Origin: Fistulifera solaris
Taxonomy: Eukaryota > Bacillariophyta > Bacillariophyceae > Naviculales > Stauroneidaceae
Direction: 5' to 3'
Assembly: GCA_030295235.1 (NCBI GenBank)
Contig: AP026162.1
Coordinates: 620,001 to 684,000 of the forward strand
Length of the DNA: 64,000 nt
The notes beneath the pieces were generated by a model. The model searched no databases. It saw nothing but the letters and a program-made list of their open reading frames with translations, and was not told the origin of the DNA. Shown piece after piece: positions 34,176 through 45,000 of this stretch; position 1 is the first letter of the stretch; each line of letters begins with the position of its first letter. Both the position numbers and the translations under genes were made by a program.

Positions 34176-37100
34176 ATGTCGAGAGACGGCTATCCCATGG
34201 GCGGCCCCAATCGGCGACGACAAACGATGAAATCGGGTGGTTTGGGAACGTTCATGGACGATCCTCGATCGCGCAGTCGGGGACGATCGAAATCAAAGGA
34301 CGCCGATTTGTCGATCATGAGCGGCGTGTCTGGCGTAGACAGGATTTACGATACTATACCGGATAAGTATCTTTACAACTCCAAAAATATAGAGCCAACC
34401 TTGTACTTTTGCCGCGGCTGCTGGAAAACAACGCAGAAGCTAGAAGGGATCCTACAGCTGTCGCAGGGAAGAAGAAAGCGTATCATCTTACGCTCAGAAA
34501 CTTGATCAAAGCGGCTGAGGAAGATGTCCGTCTTCACCGGGCACGGGTGCAAGCAGCTCAGGTCAAAGACGTTCGGTTGCTTCGAAACTATCAACTAGAA
34601 ACAGATCCAGAGTATAAAGAGCGCACAGATAGGTTGAAAGAACGCCAGGCTCTCATCGACGAGCTGAATGATCAAGCCCATGCTATTCTGGAAGGACTAC
34701 ATGACAACCAAGATGGCCAGGGGTTGACGCAGGCGGAACGAGCGCAGGTGCATCTAGCACGTTGGCAACGCGCACTGGAGCTCTACGTACACACGCAACA
34801 CGAAGGAATGGATTGGCAATCCATTTTCGAATATTTGCTGGGAGGTATTTCCGAAGATCAAGATATTAGCCAAGTGTTACAAGAGGCATCGCAGCTATGC
34901 TCGGCAGTTGTTGATTCGACGACACAAGCATTGAAGGACGCAGAGGCATATGTTGCCGATCTTGAGTCTCCTTACCTTATTCGGCTGGAAGCGCATTCTT
35001 TGTATGCAAATGAATGTATGCGACAAGTAGGCGAAATCGAAGACCAATTCAAAACGTCAGGACGCACTGCCCTGCAGATCGGACATCAGCTGGAGCATGC
35101 TGAACTAAAGCGCAATCAGTGCGAGGCCGCTTCGATGTTGATTCGTCGCTGGTGGATGATGGAGAGTCTTGCTGAAACCGAGAAGAACAGTGGAAAGCCA
35201 ATTGATGTAGAAGCCGAAATTCGCGGAATCATCTCTCCGGGGGCCTGTAAAATGGATCCTTTGTTTACGAGATCGGAAAACTCGCTGGATGCCGCGAAGG
35301 CATTGAAGCAGCTCCGGGCCGTTGTTCGTTCAAGAGGAAATGCAGCGGCGACGGGAAGTGCAACGACGGCAATGACTGCGGACAAGTCGTCGTCTCGTCG
35401 GTTCGCGATTACAGCGAATTTGATTACCAGAACGAGCGACGCGGTCGAAGGTCGCCTATTGAATGCGTTTTCCGAAGTCTACGGTGCTGGTGGAATCTAC
35501 GACTTTTCTTCAAAGCCCAGACCCGGTGCAATTGATTGGCGCGAGCTTCGAGCACTCGCTCAAGCTTTGCTTTTGTTTGATTCCGGACGGAATCTACACA
35601 AGCGCTATGTCGACATGGTGGTCGGTTCGCGATTCCCTGAGCTGTTTTCTCCTCAGATGGATGACGGGGATGAAGATGCTATGTATTTTAGGGAGGCATC
35701 AGACGCGGATGCCACAAGAAGTAAGCTCACAAATCTGTTTCAGAGGGTTGGTGAAGTTTGCACGGCCGAATTTGAGTTGATTGCCCACGTTTTTGGAGCC
35801 GATGAAAATCGAACTGATCTGCTGGACGGGAATGAGGAAATGCCGCTCGTTGTAGCGCGGGCACTTCTTCAGCGCGTAGTGAGTGATCCTTCCCATGGTC
35901 TACAAGCTCGTATCAACGCCTTGTTGGCCAGCATTGACCGTCAAGGCGATTTGGAAGCTGCTGCAAAGAAGCTTGATACATTCGTCGTGGTCCATGAAAA
36001 AGCAGCAGGGCTCTTTAGCCTTCTGATAGGTGCTGCAGAAGCAATGGCATTTCGTGAGGAAACATCTGGCACTTCCAAAAGTTCGTCGAAAGCAAATCAA
36101 GGGAATGCGGTGGAATCTCTTAAAGGCTTTTTAAGATCACAAGAGCTTGCGATCACAAATGCCCATAGACAGGCCTACGTCAATTTGGAGCTGCGCTTAA
36201 TGCATCACGATTGTTGCAATATTCTGGATCACGCCGGTTGTGCCATGGTAAAGAATGCCCCATTGCGCCCCGATCCTGCTTTGGCGGAAAAAGGAATATT
36301 GGAAGAGTTCCGCGCCCCTGTGTTGCCGCTACACAAGGAGTCTCTTAAGCGTATTGGGTTCACAGGAATTCTTGCTGGTCCCCTCAAGCAATCTTTAATG
36401 ATTCAAACTCTTGTTCGTGGAACAGATTCGCTTGTGCGAGCTAGACTCATGTTCGGAGCTAATAAACGTAGTGGAGAAGCAACTTCACGAGTAATTCTGA
36501 GAATTTACTCTCAGATGTGCTCTTTCTTTGGTGAAGCTTTTCTTTTCCCATTGTTGAGACATTAGGAGACATCTTACCTGTAAGCGCCCCTTCTCAGCCA
36601 CCTCAGTTACCTTTTGACGAGGAACAAGAGCCGCCGGATCTTGGTGTCCCAGCTGCTTTCTGGGTGTGTCTAGAGCATGTCAGCTCTGTTGCGAAGGCAT
36701 TTGATCGAGAGCTGTGGGCCGAAGGTCGTGAAGACAGTCAGCGAGTTTGGGAAACGTTAGAAGAATGCGGGGACAGCAACTCAATGGCTATTGCACGAGA
36801 AGAACGCGTTCTGTTTTACACGAAACTTGAAAAACGAGGCGAGGCGGCCATTCTAAAGGCGTTGAATACATTGAGCGCGCATATGCAATGGATTCTTGTA
36901 ACCGGGGGCGAATCCATGTTGGCAACGGGTGGTACACGCATACTGAGCTCCCTGACTGGACAATCAGGTGGGCCATATGCGATTCCTGCCAACACAATTG
37001 CTGAAAACAGCAACAGTCCAGCTGTCAAATCTCTACTTTACTGTTTGCGGCGTCAGCTTCCGTCAATTCAGGCAGCACTTACTCAAGAAAGCCTGACTCG

Positions 37101-37539
37101 ATTCTGGACGGCTCTTTCCATGCGCATGTATGATATTTTTGTTTCGCGTTTGTTACAATATTATTACATTACAACTGCAGGTGCTGTTATACTCTTGGAA
37201 GATATCAAGTCGATGACAAACGTTGCGCAGTTAGTTGGAACAAAGCATGACCACTGGTTCAAATTGATTGAACTCGTTGCTCTATACCTGCCGTCTCCGG
37301 GTGGAATTACTTCTATGTTGACCGGCCCCGAAGGAGACCCTGGAAAGGGTTTGTTTGCGAAAGTCGGTCGGGACCAAGCTTTGGTATTTCTTAGCCGACG
37401 ACAAGATTATCGCTACAAGGCAGCGGCGGGAATGAAAAAGAGTTCGTGGGTTACGGACATGCTGACGAGTTTAAATGTGACCGATCCGACCGATGGAGTA
37501 GTCAACATGAGTCTTTTCGCAGCTAGCAGGATGGGTTAA
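34176..37539 (+). CDS. SEC10: exocyst complex component Sec10 (two frame breaks)
   Basis: Sec10/EXOC5 is a subunit of the exocyst, which tethers secretory vesicles to the plasma membrane. The match is by pattern to the plant SEC10 C-terminus: the block PSIQAALTQESLTRFWTALS, then LLQYYYITTAGAVILLEDIK, then QALVFLSRRQDYRYKAA corresponds to the conserved final helical repeats. The middle is helical throughout, consistent with a CATCHR fold; the N-terminus (MSRDGYPMGGPNRRRQ) is basic and disordered. No introns. Breaks occur in runs 34383-34387 (five A, six expected) and 36547-36549 (three C, four expected). Corrected length is about 1,121 residues, longer than the ~700-830 typical of the family. 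Identity is probable rather than certain. Confidence 0.72.
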
Positions 37540-39224
37540 TCTGCGCAACTGTTCGCTGGCCAGGCTCTGCCTCCTTACGGGTTGATTCGGTAAACAAGTA
37601 AAGCGGAGTACTCTGTATTTTTGTGCTGAATTTATGTTATTGATGTGCACCACATCTGTTGTGTTTAGCCAAGGGACAAGGTCGTTGCCCCACCTTCTCG
37701 TCTTGCATTATTAGGAAGCAAGTTCAAATACAGCTAATGATGCTAGAATATACATGGTTCATTTTTTGAATGTTATGCTCCTCTTCGCAATGCCTCTTAA
37801 AATCTTTCCAGTCCCAGCAATCGTTGTTTTAGTGCGCTTCACTTTCTTGTCCTTAGGCATGAATAAAATAGCGTGTAAAATAGCAGTCGATGTAATTATA
37901 TTTCTCGTTGGAAAATGTCGGATGAAACGAATCTCACTGTGATTGTCGTGCAAACGGATGATTTGCTGAAATGAGGTCAACGCTTGAGCAACAACCTCTA
38001 GAAAATAGATTGTGTCACTTCGTTGGTCGGGTCTTTTTTGGCATTACATCGATTGGCAAGGATACTCCATGATCCACTCCGGCTCCTCATAAACAATCGC
38101 AACACACATGGGACTTAATGGCAAATGGATTGATGTAATAAGGATAATACTTCGTGCAGGCCCATAACACAAGGTCCACACTCCCCCAATCCACCGCGTC
38201 ACTCGTATCGAGCCGGACTGCGTCAATAACGTTCCAAATACGATCAATCTTTGTGGTTCAGTGTGCGCTGATGCGACGGGTCGTGAGCAGCTCCATCGAG
38301 ATCTTTGAATGTCTTTTTTGGAGTCAACGAGTAATTGCAGTGCTGTGAACATATTTTTGTGTGTTAGGTAACTCGTCCATCAATGTTCTCAATCGAAATT
38401 GCAGAACATGATATGCTTCGGTGTCTCTGATGTTGTTGTTGTTTCGACGCTAGCACCAACACATGGCTATTTTGTCGTTCTGCATTTCACTCTATCATTA
38501 TTTGCTCGGTTCTCCTTGAGTGGTAAACACTTTTTAGCAGTCAACCAAGCCGCTAGTATGCAGGAAACAACTGCGCCCCCGATGGATATTTCTCGCTACG
38601 GCTTGATAGCCCTTTCACTGTATGGAAAATGACATTTTCTTTCGTGCTATTAAACTTCATGAGGATACATCTCGCCGAAACCCTTCTCAAAAATGAAGGG
38701 TTACACCCTTACTGAAACGAATTTTCACTCGCATCCTTCCTTGACGAGTCTGCACTAGCATGAATGTAATGACGGCAGGAAAAATTGAGAAGGAAGTCAA
38801 GTATCTGCTTCAAAAGGTCACACAATTCTGTGCTATCCCCTTGCATTTTTGGCCGAAAAGCACGTTTTGAAAACTATGCATTGCTGAAGTAGGTGACAAC
38901 TAAGTGTACTACAAACAGTAGTAGCGAGATCGGAGCGGTACACGGGTTTTGGTCTATGTCGCAGTGTGCTTAAAAATGTCGCAGAGGACGCACGGACAGA
39001 CTGGACCCTCTTTTAGACTCGTGACCCACAGTAAGGAAGGGATTACTGTGACGTATACTGTAAACCTGGAAGTACACGGGACACACCTTTTTGACTCTGC
39101 CATCGTCTGCATCATCAGAGCATCAGAGCATTGCAAACGAAGCCCTGATGAAAGCCATTAACTTACGAATACGGAGTATTTTTAGCAGTAACTACAACAT
39201 CGCTAAAGCAAAGCACTATCGGCA
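37540..39224. other. intergenic; one degenerate coding-like stretch
   Basis: 1.7 kb. A minus-strand stretch at about 38035-38470 looks coding in shifting frames (separate entry). The remainder shows no frame, repeat or RNA signature I can support. Confidence 0.4.
38035..38470 (-). pseudogene. possible decayed gene, family unknown
   Basis: Successive protein-like segments appear in different minus frames in a consistent order: GASVETTTTSETPKHIMFCN, LRTLMDELPNTQKYVHSTAI, TPKKTFKDLDGAAHDPSHQR, DRIWNVIDAVRLDTSDAVDW, VDLVLWACTKYYPYYINPFA and VAIVYEEPEWIMEYPCQSM. Some shifts lie in short runs like elsewhere in the window, but at least one (near 38335) does not, and an in-frame stop lies just upstream. 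That favours decay over sequencing error. No family could be recognised. Confidence 0.3.
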
Positions 39225-40364
39225 ATGAATGAAGGCAAGAAGCGAAAGGCTTTTCTCGAGCTTATCGCAAATGCCAGCAAGCGACCTCGAGTTGCTCCTA
39301 TTTCGTCGAGCGGTGGACAGCGCAACTCTGTTCCGACCGGCGCCACCGATAACGGAGGAGTGGCAAATGAATCATTGAGAAAGACTTCTGTTCCACCGAA
39401 AAAGGGTGACTTGGAAAAAGGTTGCGGTGCATTATCCAATGATTTAAGCGCAAGTTCTTGTCCACGAGAAGTCGACTCGCGCGAATGGGTCTGTTTAATG
39501 TGCACGCTTCACAATTCCGGTAATCGCAAGCGATGCCAAGCTTGCGGATCTCGTGAGCCGATTTTGAATGATGCTCCACCAGTTAAGGCACTCCGTGATC
39601 CGTTACCTCGGATGGTATATTCTACGCCTGCTGTGAACAATAGGCAACAAAAAGACTCTTCAATCGTTATGAAACTTGTTAAGAAGTTGGATACACCGAA
39701 AGAAAAGACGGTGAAGAAACCAAAGACGTCGTTTCAGAGCTCGTCGGCTATTAAGAAAGTCGATCACAAAAGTCGCGCTTTAACATCCTCTGCGGATAAT
39801 GAGATTGCTCCGTCCAGAAACCGAGATGGAAACAACGAAAGGAGTCCTTCAGCACTTACGGGTCTGAAAGCTACCGCACTCACGAACAACGATTCATCTA
39901 AGAATGCAATTTCTGTTAGTGTTACCAGGGATGCACGATTGGCACCAGCGCAAATTCCTCGCGACCAAGAGACTCCGGTATCGTCGCATTGCAATCACGA
40001 ACAGATGCAACAAATGCTCGTCTCGATTGTGGATAAAGTGCATTCTCTGAGCAAGCTTATTCAGGCTCAAACGGATGAGATTCAGAGTCTCCGTAAACAA
40101 AATGAAGAACTGTTGATGATGCAGAAACAGACTCTTCACGAAGCACAGGAGATGCGGACCTCTTTGACAAGTTTCACGCTTGGTCATGCTACTGAGCGAT
40201 CTCACGCAGAACTTGATGCAGCAATCGTCACTGATTTTCCACAAACGGGTGTTTTGCAAGAAGCAAAGCAAGGTGGAAACACCATGATGGTGACAGGCAT
40301 CGTTGGGTGTTGTGTCTCCCTGATTGCGGCTCTCGTATATTCGAACTACAAGCCGTTATCTTAA
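39225..40364 (+). CDS. RanBP2-type zinc-finger protein with C-terminal membrane anchor
   Basis: 379-residue intact frame. A basic N-terminus (GKKRKAFLELIANASKRPR) precedes one RanBP2-type zinc finger at about residues 88-107 (WVCLMCTLHNSGNRKRCQAC: W-x-C-x2-C-x3-N-x6-C-x2-C), followed by a YSTP motif. The middle is disordered. A coiled coil (about 270-320, SKLIQAQTDEIQSLRKQNEE) precedes a hydrophobic C-terminal segment (VTGIVGCCVSLIAALVYSNY, about 355-374) that would make it tail-anchored. RanBP2 fingers bind RNA or ubiquitin. It is a tandem paralogue of the gene at 42010, sharing N-terminus, finger, YSTP and coiled coil, but lacks that gene's Sae2/CtIP domain. Confidence 0.78.
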   Translation: MNEGKKRKAFLELIANASKRPRVAPISSSGGQRNSVPTGATDNGGVANESLRKTSVPPKKGDLEKGCGALSNDLSASSCPREVDSREWVCLMCTLHNSGNRKRCQACGSREPILNDAPPVKALRDPLPRMVYSTPAVNNRQQKDSSIVMKLVKKLDTPKEKTVKKPKTSFQSSSAIKKVDHKSRALTSSADNEIAPSRNRDGNNERSPSALTGLKATALTNNDSSKNAISVSVTRDARLAPAQIPRDQETPVSSHCNHEQMQQMLVSIVDKVHSLSKLIQAQTDEIQSLRKQNEELLMMQKQTLHEAQEMRTSLTSFTLGHATERSHAELDAAIVTDFPQTGVLQEAKQGGNTMMVTGIVGCCVSLIAALVYSNYKPLS

Positions 40365-42009
40365 AAAAGCTTAGCGTCTTAGTTAATTGATGCTTTATTT
40401 GCAATGAAAGTTGGCCGGAATTACTGCCTTGCTTGTTTGAACATTCATGCGCTCTAGTATTAGAAGCAGCCGTTCCACGCTTGAAACAATAGACAATAGA
40501 TACAGCTGGTGTCCGATCGTCAGAGCACCATGTACCCTCATACGAAAATCTACGTGTAGTACATTTTCTACGTCCCATTTCTCCGTAGGAGTAAATTGAA
40601 AGTAAAGAATCTAAGAAAGAATAATCATGAACTCAATTTCAATTACATTTTATTCCTTCTGTTGACAATTTTACACATGTAGGAATATAATCTACGGTTA
40701 GCTGGTTCGATTTCGTGTTTTCTTGACCTTGAAATGAGATTATCCTAGATTTTCGCCTCAGTCACTAGTCAGTCATGAGTCATGTTAACTATGTTATGCA
40801 GGCGACGATTCCCACTTGTATAGGTTTGTTTGACTAAAATACATCATTGTTCATAGTTATATTTAATAGTTTACTCAGTCTGAAGCAGAACTCTATCACC
40901 AGTAAGGAAACACGATGGAAATATTGACAAATTAGTATATAAAATTATTAGTTATGCCAGTTCCTCGTCAAATTCTCTATCTGATGGCTGGTAATCGCTC
41001 CACTCATTTGATGTCTCATGCTGCTTTCTCATCAAAGATTATTTGCGCTTTGTATTCACCACTGCCCTAACGAAACACCCCTCAAAATTCATGACACAGC
41101 GGAAGTCTTTAACTTCTTTACTATCTTTTCGAGGTCTTTTGCGTGATTGCCATCGCCCCAAGTCCTCTCTTCATAAGAGCTTGCCGAAGTTATAATGAAC
41201 CGCGCGCTTGATTTCTTTATTTGGTCATAATACCTTGATTTGATTACGGTAAACTTCCGGAAGACCAAAATGAGGCATTTAATGAGGGACTTCGAATAGG
41301 ATAAGTCGGACGAAATTGGCACGTCTAGAGTCCCTCTTGAACGTAATTGCCGAAAATGGGCTGTATTTGATAAGAAACGGAAAGAAAATTTCGTCACAGA
41401 TCAACGTATTCATGATAATCGTCCAATTCAACTTGACCAACAAGTGAGTGCCTTGTTCTTGCGATGTTTTTGAAGTCCGTCATGATCTGATCTCGTGGAT
41501 CAAGTTATACCGTTCGACGCGAAATTAAAAGTTACACAATTCAAGTTTTTCGATCCACGAGGTGAGATGTTTAGAACGAGTTATCAGTGATCGAATGGTA
41601 TGATCGGCATCGTCAAAACAACACGAAATTTGTCGCGATAAAAAAGAGTTTGGAGGAGTTTTTGGACCGGTACTCAAATCATATTTTTTCCGTTGTGGTA
41701 GGCTTATACGAGGGCTACATGGAGTTGAGACGATCGGACACCAGCTGTATCAGCAAGGACAAAAAATAGTTTTGAGTCACGGATATTGATTCCCTCGATC
41801 GCGCCAGAAACTTGCGTAGAGATTTGTACTGAATGTACTGCACTGATCTGGTCGGCGGTCGGCGGCAAATGTCGGATTTCATATTCCACCTCGCTCTTTT
41901 TCTTTTTCCCTTCGTCCTGGTTCGACTAGTCTACTATGCGATAAAACACGTTGTGAAGTAAACCATTGACAGAGAATCGAACAGAATTAAACAATCTACT
42001 ACCATCGAG
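40365..42009. other. intergenic between tandem paralogues, nothing supported
   Basis: 1.6 kb. Frames at 41089-41397 (minus) and 41587-41769 (plus) have no family resemblance. A 10-bp inverted repeat CTCGTGGATC / GATCCACGAG sits at 41492-41501 and 41552-41561. No remnant of a Sae2/CtIP domain from the first paralogue is seen. Confidence 0.45.
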
Positions 42010-43877
42010 ATGACATCTACAAGCAGTGACGGCAAGAAGCGAAAGCGCTTTCTCCAGCATATCGTTAACAAGCGACCTCGACCAAATCGTGTCTCGTCCA
42101 GTGGTGTCAAAGAAGCAGCTCCAAGCGCCACCGAAGACGAAGATATTGTCTTACAAGCAACATCGCAGACACTGTCTTTTGAAAAGAAACCTGATTTAGA
42201 AAGTCCCCGTACCTCCACGAGTGATCCCTGCACACATGTTTGTGCGGAAAATAAAGAGAATGCAACGATCAAGCCAAGGGGCTGGAATTGCGGTAGCTGC
42301 ACTCTTCTGAATCCCGAGAACCGTAAACGATGTACAGCCTGTGGGTCTCGTAGACCGATTGCGGATCCGTGTGCAATCTCTGATCCACACAATGCGGAGT
42401 ATTCTACACCTGGAAAGGTACATCCGATGCAAATACCTGCTGACACCTCAGTTGATAATATGCGTTCGGAAGAGTTGAAGACACCCACAATAGAGAAGGC
42501 CGACGATGTATCGACGCTAAATGAAAACAATACGTCACGCAGAACTGCTCGACAAGTGATCTGCGATCCGCCATCTAAGATGACTGCTGGTAGTAACGAA
42601 CGTTCTGCGCAAAGGAAACGCAGTAAGAGACCCGCCCTGCAATCGGTATGCCTACGATTATCATCCCCAGCAATTGAAGAAAACACTTCTTCCAGTCAAG
42701 TGGAGTGCGCAAATGATAACGAGAACGCCCGGCTGGTACAGCATGACCACGAAACTTTGAGGAATGAACAGCAACAACTTACTTTGGCGAAAGTTCTGAA
42801 TGAACTGAAGAGCATGAACGAGCTCATTCGTATTCAGAAAGACGAAATTGGAGATTTGACGAAACTTATCCGTGACCAAAGCGAAGAAATTCGGATTTTA
42901 AGAGAGCAGAATGTAGACATGTTGTTGACGCAAGACCAGATGAAATCGTCGTTGTTCATTTTGGAAACGAGGAGCAATGCCAGGCAGCCTAACGTAGATC
43001 CGAAAGAAGCGCCAGTTCAACAGGACGAGCCATCGAGCGTCACGCCAGAGGAAAGATACGCAGATGTCGTTTCGAAAGATTGCGAGGCGACGCCACGCCG
43101 ACAAGAACATTCTCCTGTACAAAAGTGTACTCCGCCTACCGGTATTCGCACTCTTGCCGTTGAGCCTGTATTGAAATTGGTGGATCCAGTTAACCTCCTT
43201 GAGGACGACAGTGCTGAACAACTCGAGAGACGAACCGAGCATGCAGCCAAAGACAGTCAGAAACTTCCTTCATCGCCTCCTTCGCCAGCCGCGTCAACAC
43301 AAACAATCGATCCGGATGCTAGTTCACAGATGGCTGCTTCGAAGGAATCATCTGTTTCTAAACGTTCCTTACCTGATCGTTTGCTGAAGAACCGAACAAA
43401 TCAGGCATTACCCAATCAAGTGTCGAAAGCGTGGGTGAATAATAAACATGCCCGTCAGTTTATAAGCGAAATGGAGAAAGATATTCCACGAAAGGCATCA
43501 GCGTCCTGGATGACGACGCGTCCAAAGCTCACTTCGACGGCTCCCTTTTGTAGCGCCACCAACCCTGGACAGGATACCCTTTTGAAGAAAGCCCACAGCC
43601 TAAGTATGCTTACAAAGAAACGGTCCGCTGTCGTAAAGATCGGCAAGCGTTGCCCTGTCATGATTGCGATGAGTGCCGATACTGGTACCTGACGCTAAAG
43701 AATACGGGCCATGAGTTTAGTCAAGATCCATTGTCGTTCAGTCGCCATCGCTCGCGATTTCAGCCGCACGAATCCCCCGTCGATTTCTGGGAAATGTCGT
43801 TTGTTGACGAGCGTAAAGCTCGACAAGCCGAGGAAGCAGAGCGCAAGGCTCGAGAAGCAGAGGAAACTGAGAAATAG
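42010..43877 (+). CDS. RanBP2 zinc finger - coiled coil - Sae2/CtIP (Ctp1) C-terminal domain protein (one frame break)
   Basis: Probable diatom CtIP/Sae2/COM1 homologue, the cofactor that activates MRE11-RAD50-NBS1 to resect DNA double-strand-break ends. The N-terminus (GKKRKRFLQHIVNKRPRPNR) and RanBP2 finger (WNCGSCTLLNPENRKRCTAC, about residues 92-111) match the upstream paralogue. A coiled coil spans about 253-325 (MNELIRIQKDEIGDLTKLIR). The C-terminus carries the Sae2/CtIP hallmark: PKYAYKETVRCRKDRQALP, then CHDCDEC, then RHRSRFQ with the RHR motif, and SPVDFWEMSF. It is in frame only if the CCC at 43577-43579 (or the adjacent T run) is one longer; as written the frame ends at 43692 in nonsense. 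Corrected length is about 622 residues. A RanBP2 finger is not part of the animal, plant or yeast proteins as I know them. Confidence 0.8.
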
Positions 43878-43905
43878 GCCTCCGTAAATGCAACAATAGA
43901 CTTTC

Positions 43906-44478
43906 TTATATTTTCTTATCATTTTGTTCCGGTGAGACTACTTCCTGTCGCGTAGCAATTTCAAAATAGGAGTGGGCACCTACTTGTTTCGTTTTGGGCT
44001 TCAGATACGATACCCAAACTTGTTCGGCTTGTTGTTCCTCGCTTGGCGATGGTTTGGATGATGCTTGCCGCACCGGTGTTTCCGTGACGCCCCGCGGAGC
44101 ATCGTAAATATCTGCATCGGTGAGCGAGTTCATTTCCGGGCATGAGAATTCCGAAATTTGATGAATCATATGCATCATGTTCCCAAGATCCTGCCGTAGC
44201 TGATGCTGTTCTTGAGCGTCAATTTCGTCCAAATCAATCAGCGCACGCTTGGCCAGAATCTCGATTTCTGCTTGTGACATTGGTTCGTGTTTTTGATCTA
44301 GCCGAAGGTCAGCAATGGACCACGTCGGGTCGGGAAAGCAATCGGTGATTGAAGGTTTGCCGGTGCCGTTTCGTGTCGACGAAAACATGTTAGAGGGCTG
44401 GTTGCGCGCCCGTATACCGGCTACGCATTGCAACGTTGCTGTATGGCTATTGCGCAGGACTAACTGGGAAAGTTTCAT
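43906..44478 (-). CDS. GatC-like subunit of organellar Glu-tRNA(Gln) amidotransferase
   Basis: GatC stabilises the GatCAB complex that converts Glu-tRNA(Gln) to Gln-tRNA(Gln) in plastids or mitochondria. The 190-residue frame has a basic, Ser/Thr-rich leader (about 1-50) suited to organelle import. A helical core follows: MSQAEIEILAKRALIDLDEI then QLRQDLGNMMHMIHQISEF, matching the GatC pattern (LAxLARLxLxEEE...L..IL..V..L). The tail is longer than in bacterial GatC (~95 residues). It is convergent with the CtIP-like gene, 28 bp apart. The family is short and degenerate, so the call is moderate. Confidence 0.55.
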   Translation of the reverse strand: MKLSQLVLRNSHTATLQCVAGIRARNQPSNMFSSTRNGTGKPSITDCFPDPTWSIADLRLDQKHEPMSQAEIEILAKRALIDLDEIDAQEQHQLRQDLGNMMHMIHQISEFSCPEMNSLTDADIYDAPRGVTETPVRQASSKPSPSEEQQAEQVWVSYLKPKTKQVGAHSYFEIATRQEVVSPEQNDKKI

Positions 44479-45000
44479 GACAATTGCTTGGCCTTCAGAT
44501 CATAGAAAATGTAAGGATGTTGATGTTTATTGTGAGTTCATAATTATTTTTGTCACATCATTGAAAAACGCGTGCAAGGAAAATCCACGCAGAACGTTCA
44601 CTGTACGTGGTTTATGTACCAGCCGGTCGAGTCGGGCCAAACCTTTTGCTTTTATTTAGTCACGAATCTCTAATGAGGGTACAGTCTGTCCGTGCACTCT
44701 CTGCGACTTTTTTCAAACACACTACGACACCAGCCAAATTGTGAGTACCACTCCAAAACCACGACTACTTCTTGATGATAGACAAAATAGTAATCTACTA
44801 TACGTGCTATAGTCGCTAAACCGTGTTCCAGTCGCAAAATGCAAGGCCTTGTGCAAGGCGATAGTAAAGGAAAAAAGGAACGAATTAATCCTTGGGAACG
44901 AAAGCAAACAACACAAAACGCACGATGTGATCTTGTGTTTGAGTATGTCCAATTGCAAACAACAACAATACGTTCTACCACGCGACATACCGAAACTAGA
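44479..45000. promoter_or_regulatory. bidirectional promoter region
   Basis: 522 bp between the GatC-like start (minus) and the LRR-like start (plus). An in-frame extension of the LRR frame back to 44839 has lysine/glutamine-rich text unlike the protein and is probably 5' UTR. No other feature seen. Confidence 0.4.
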
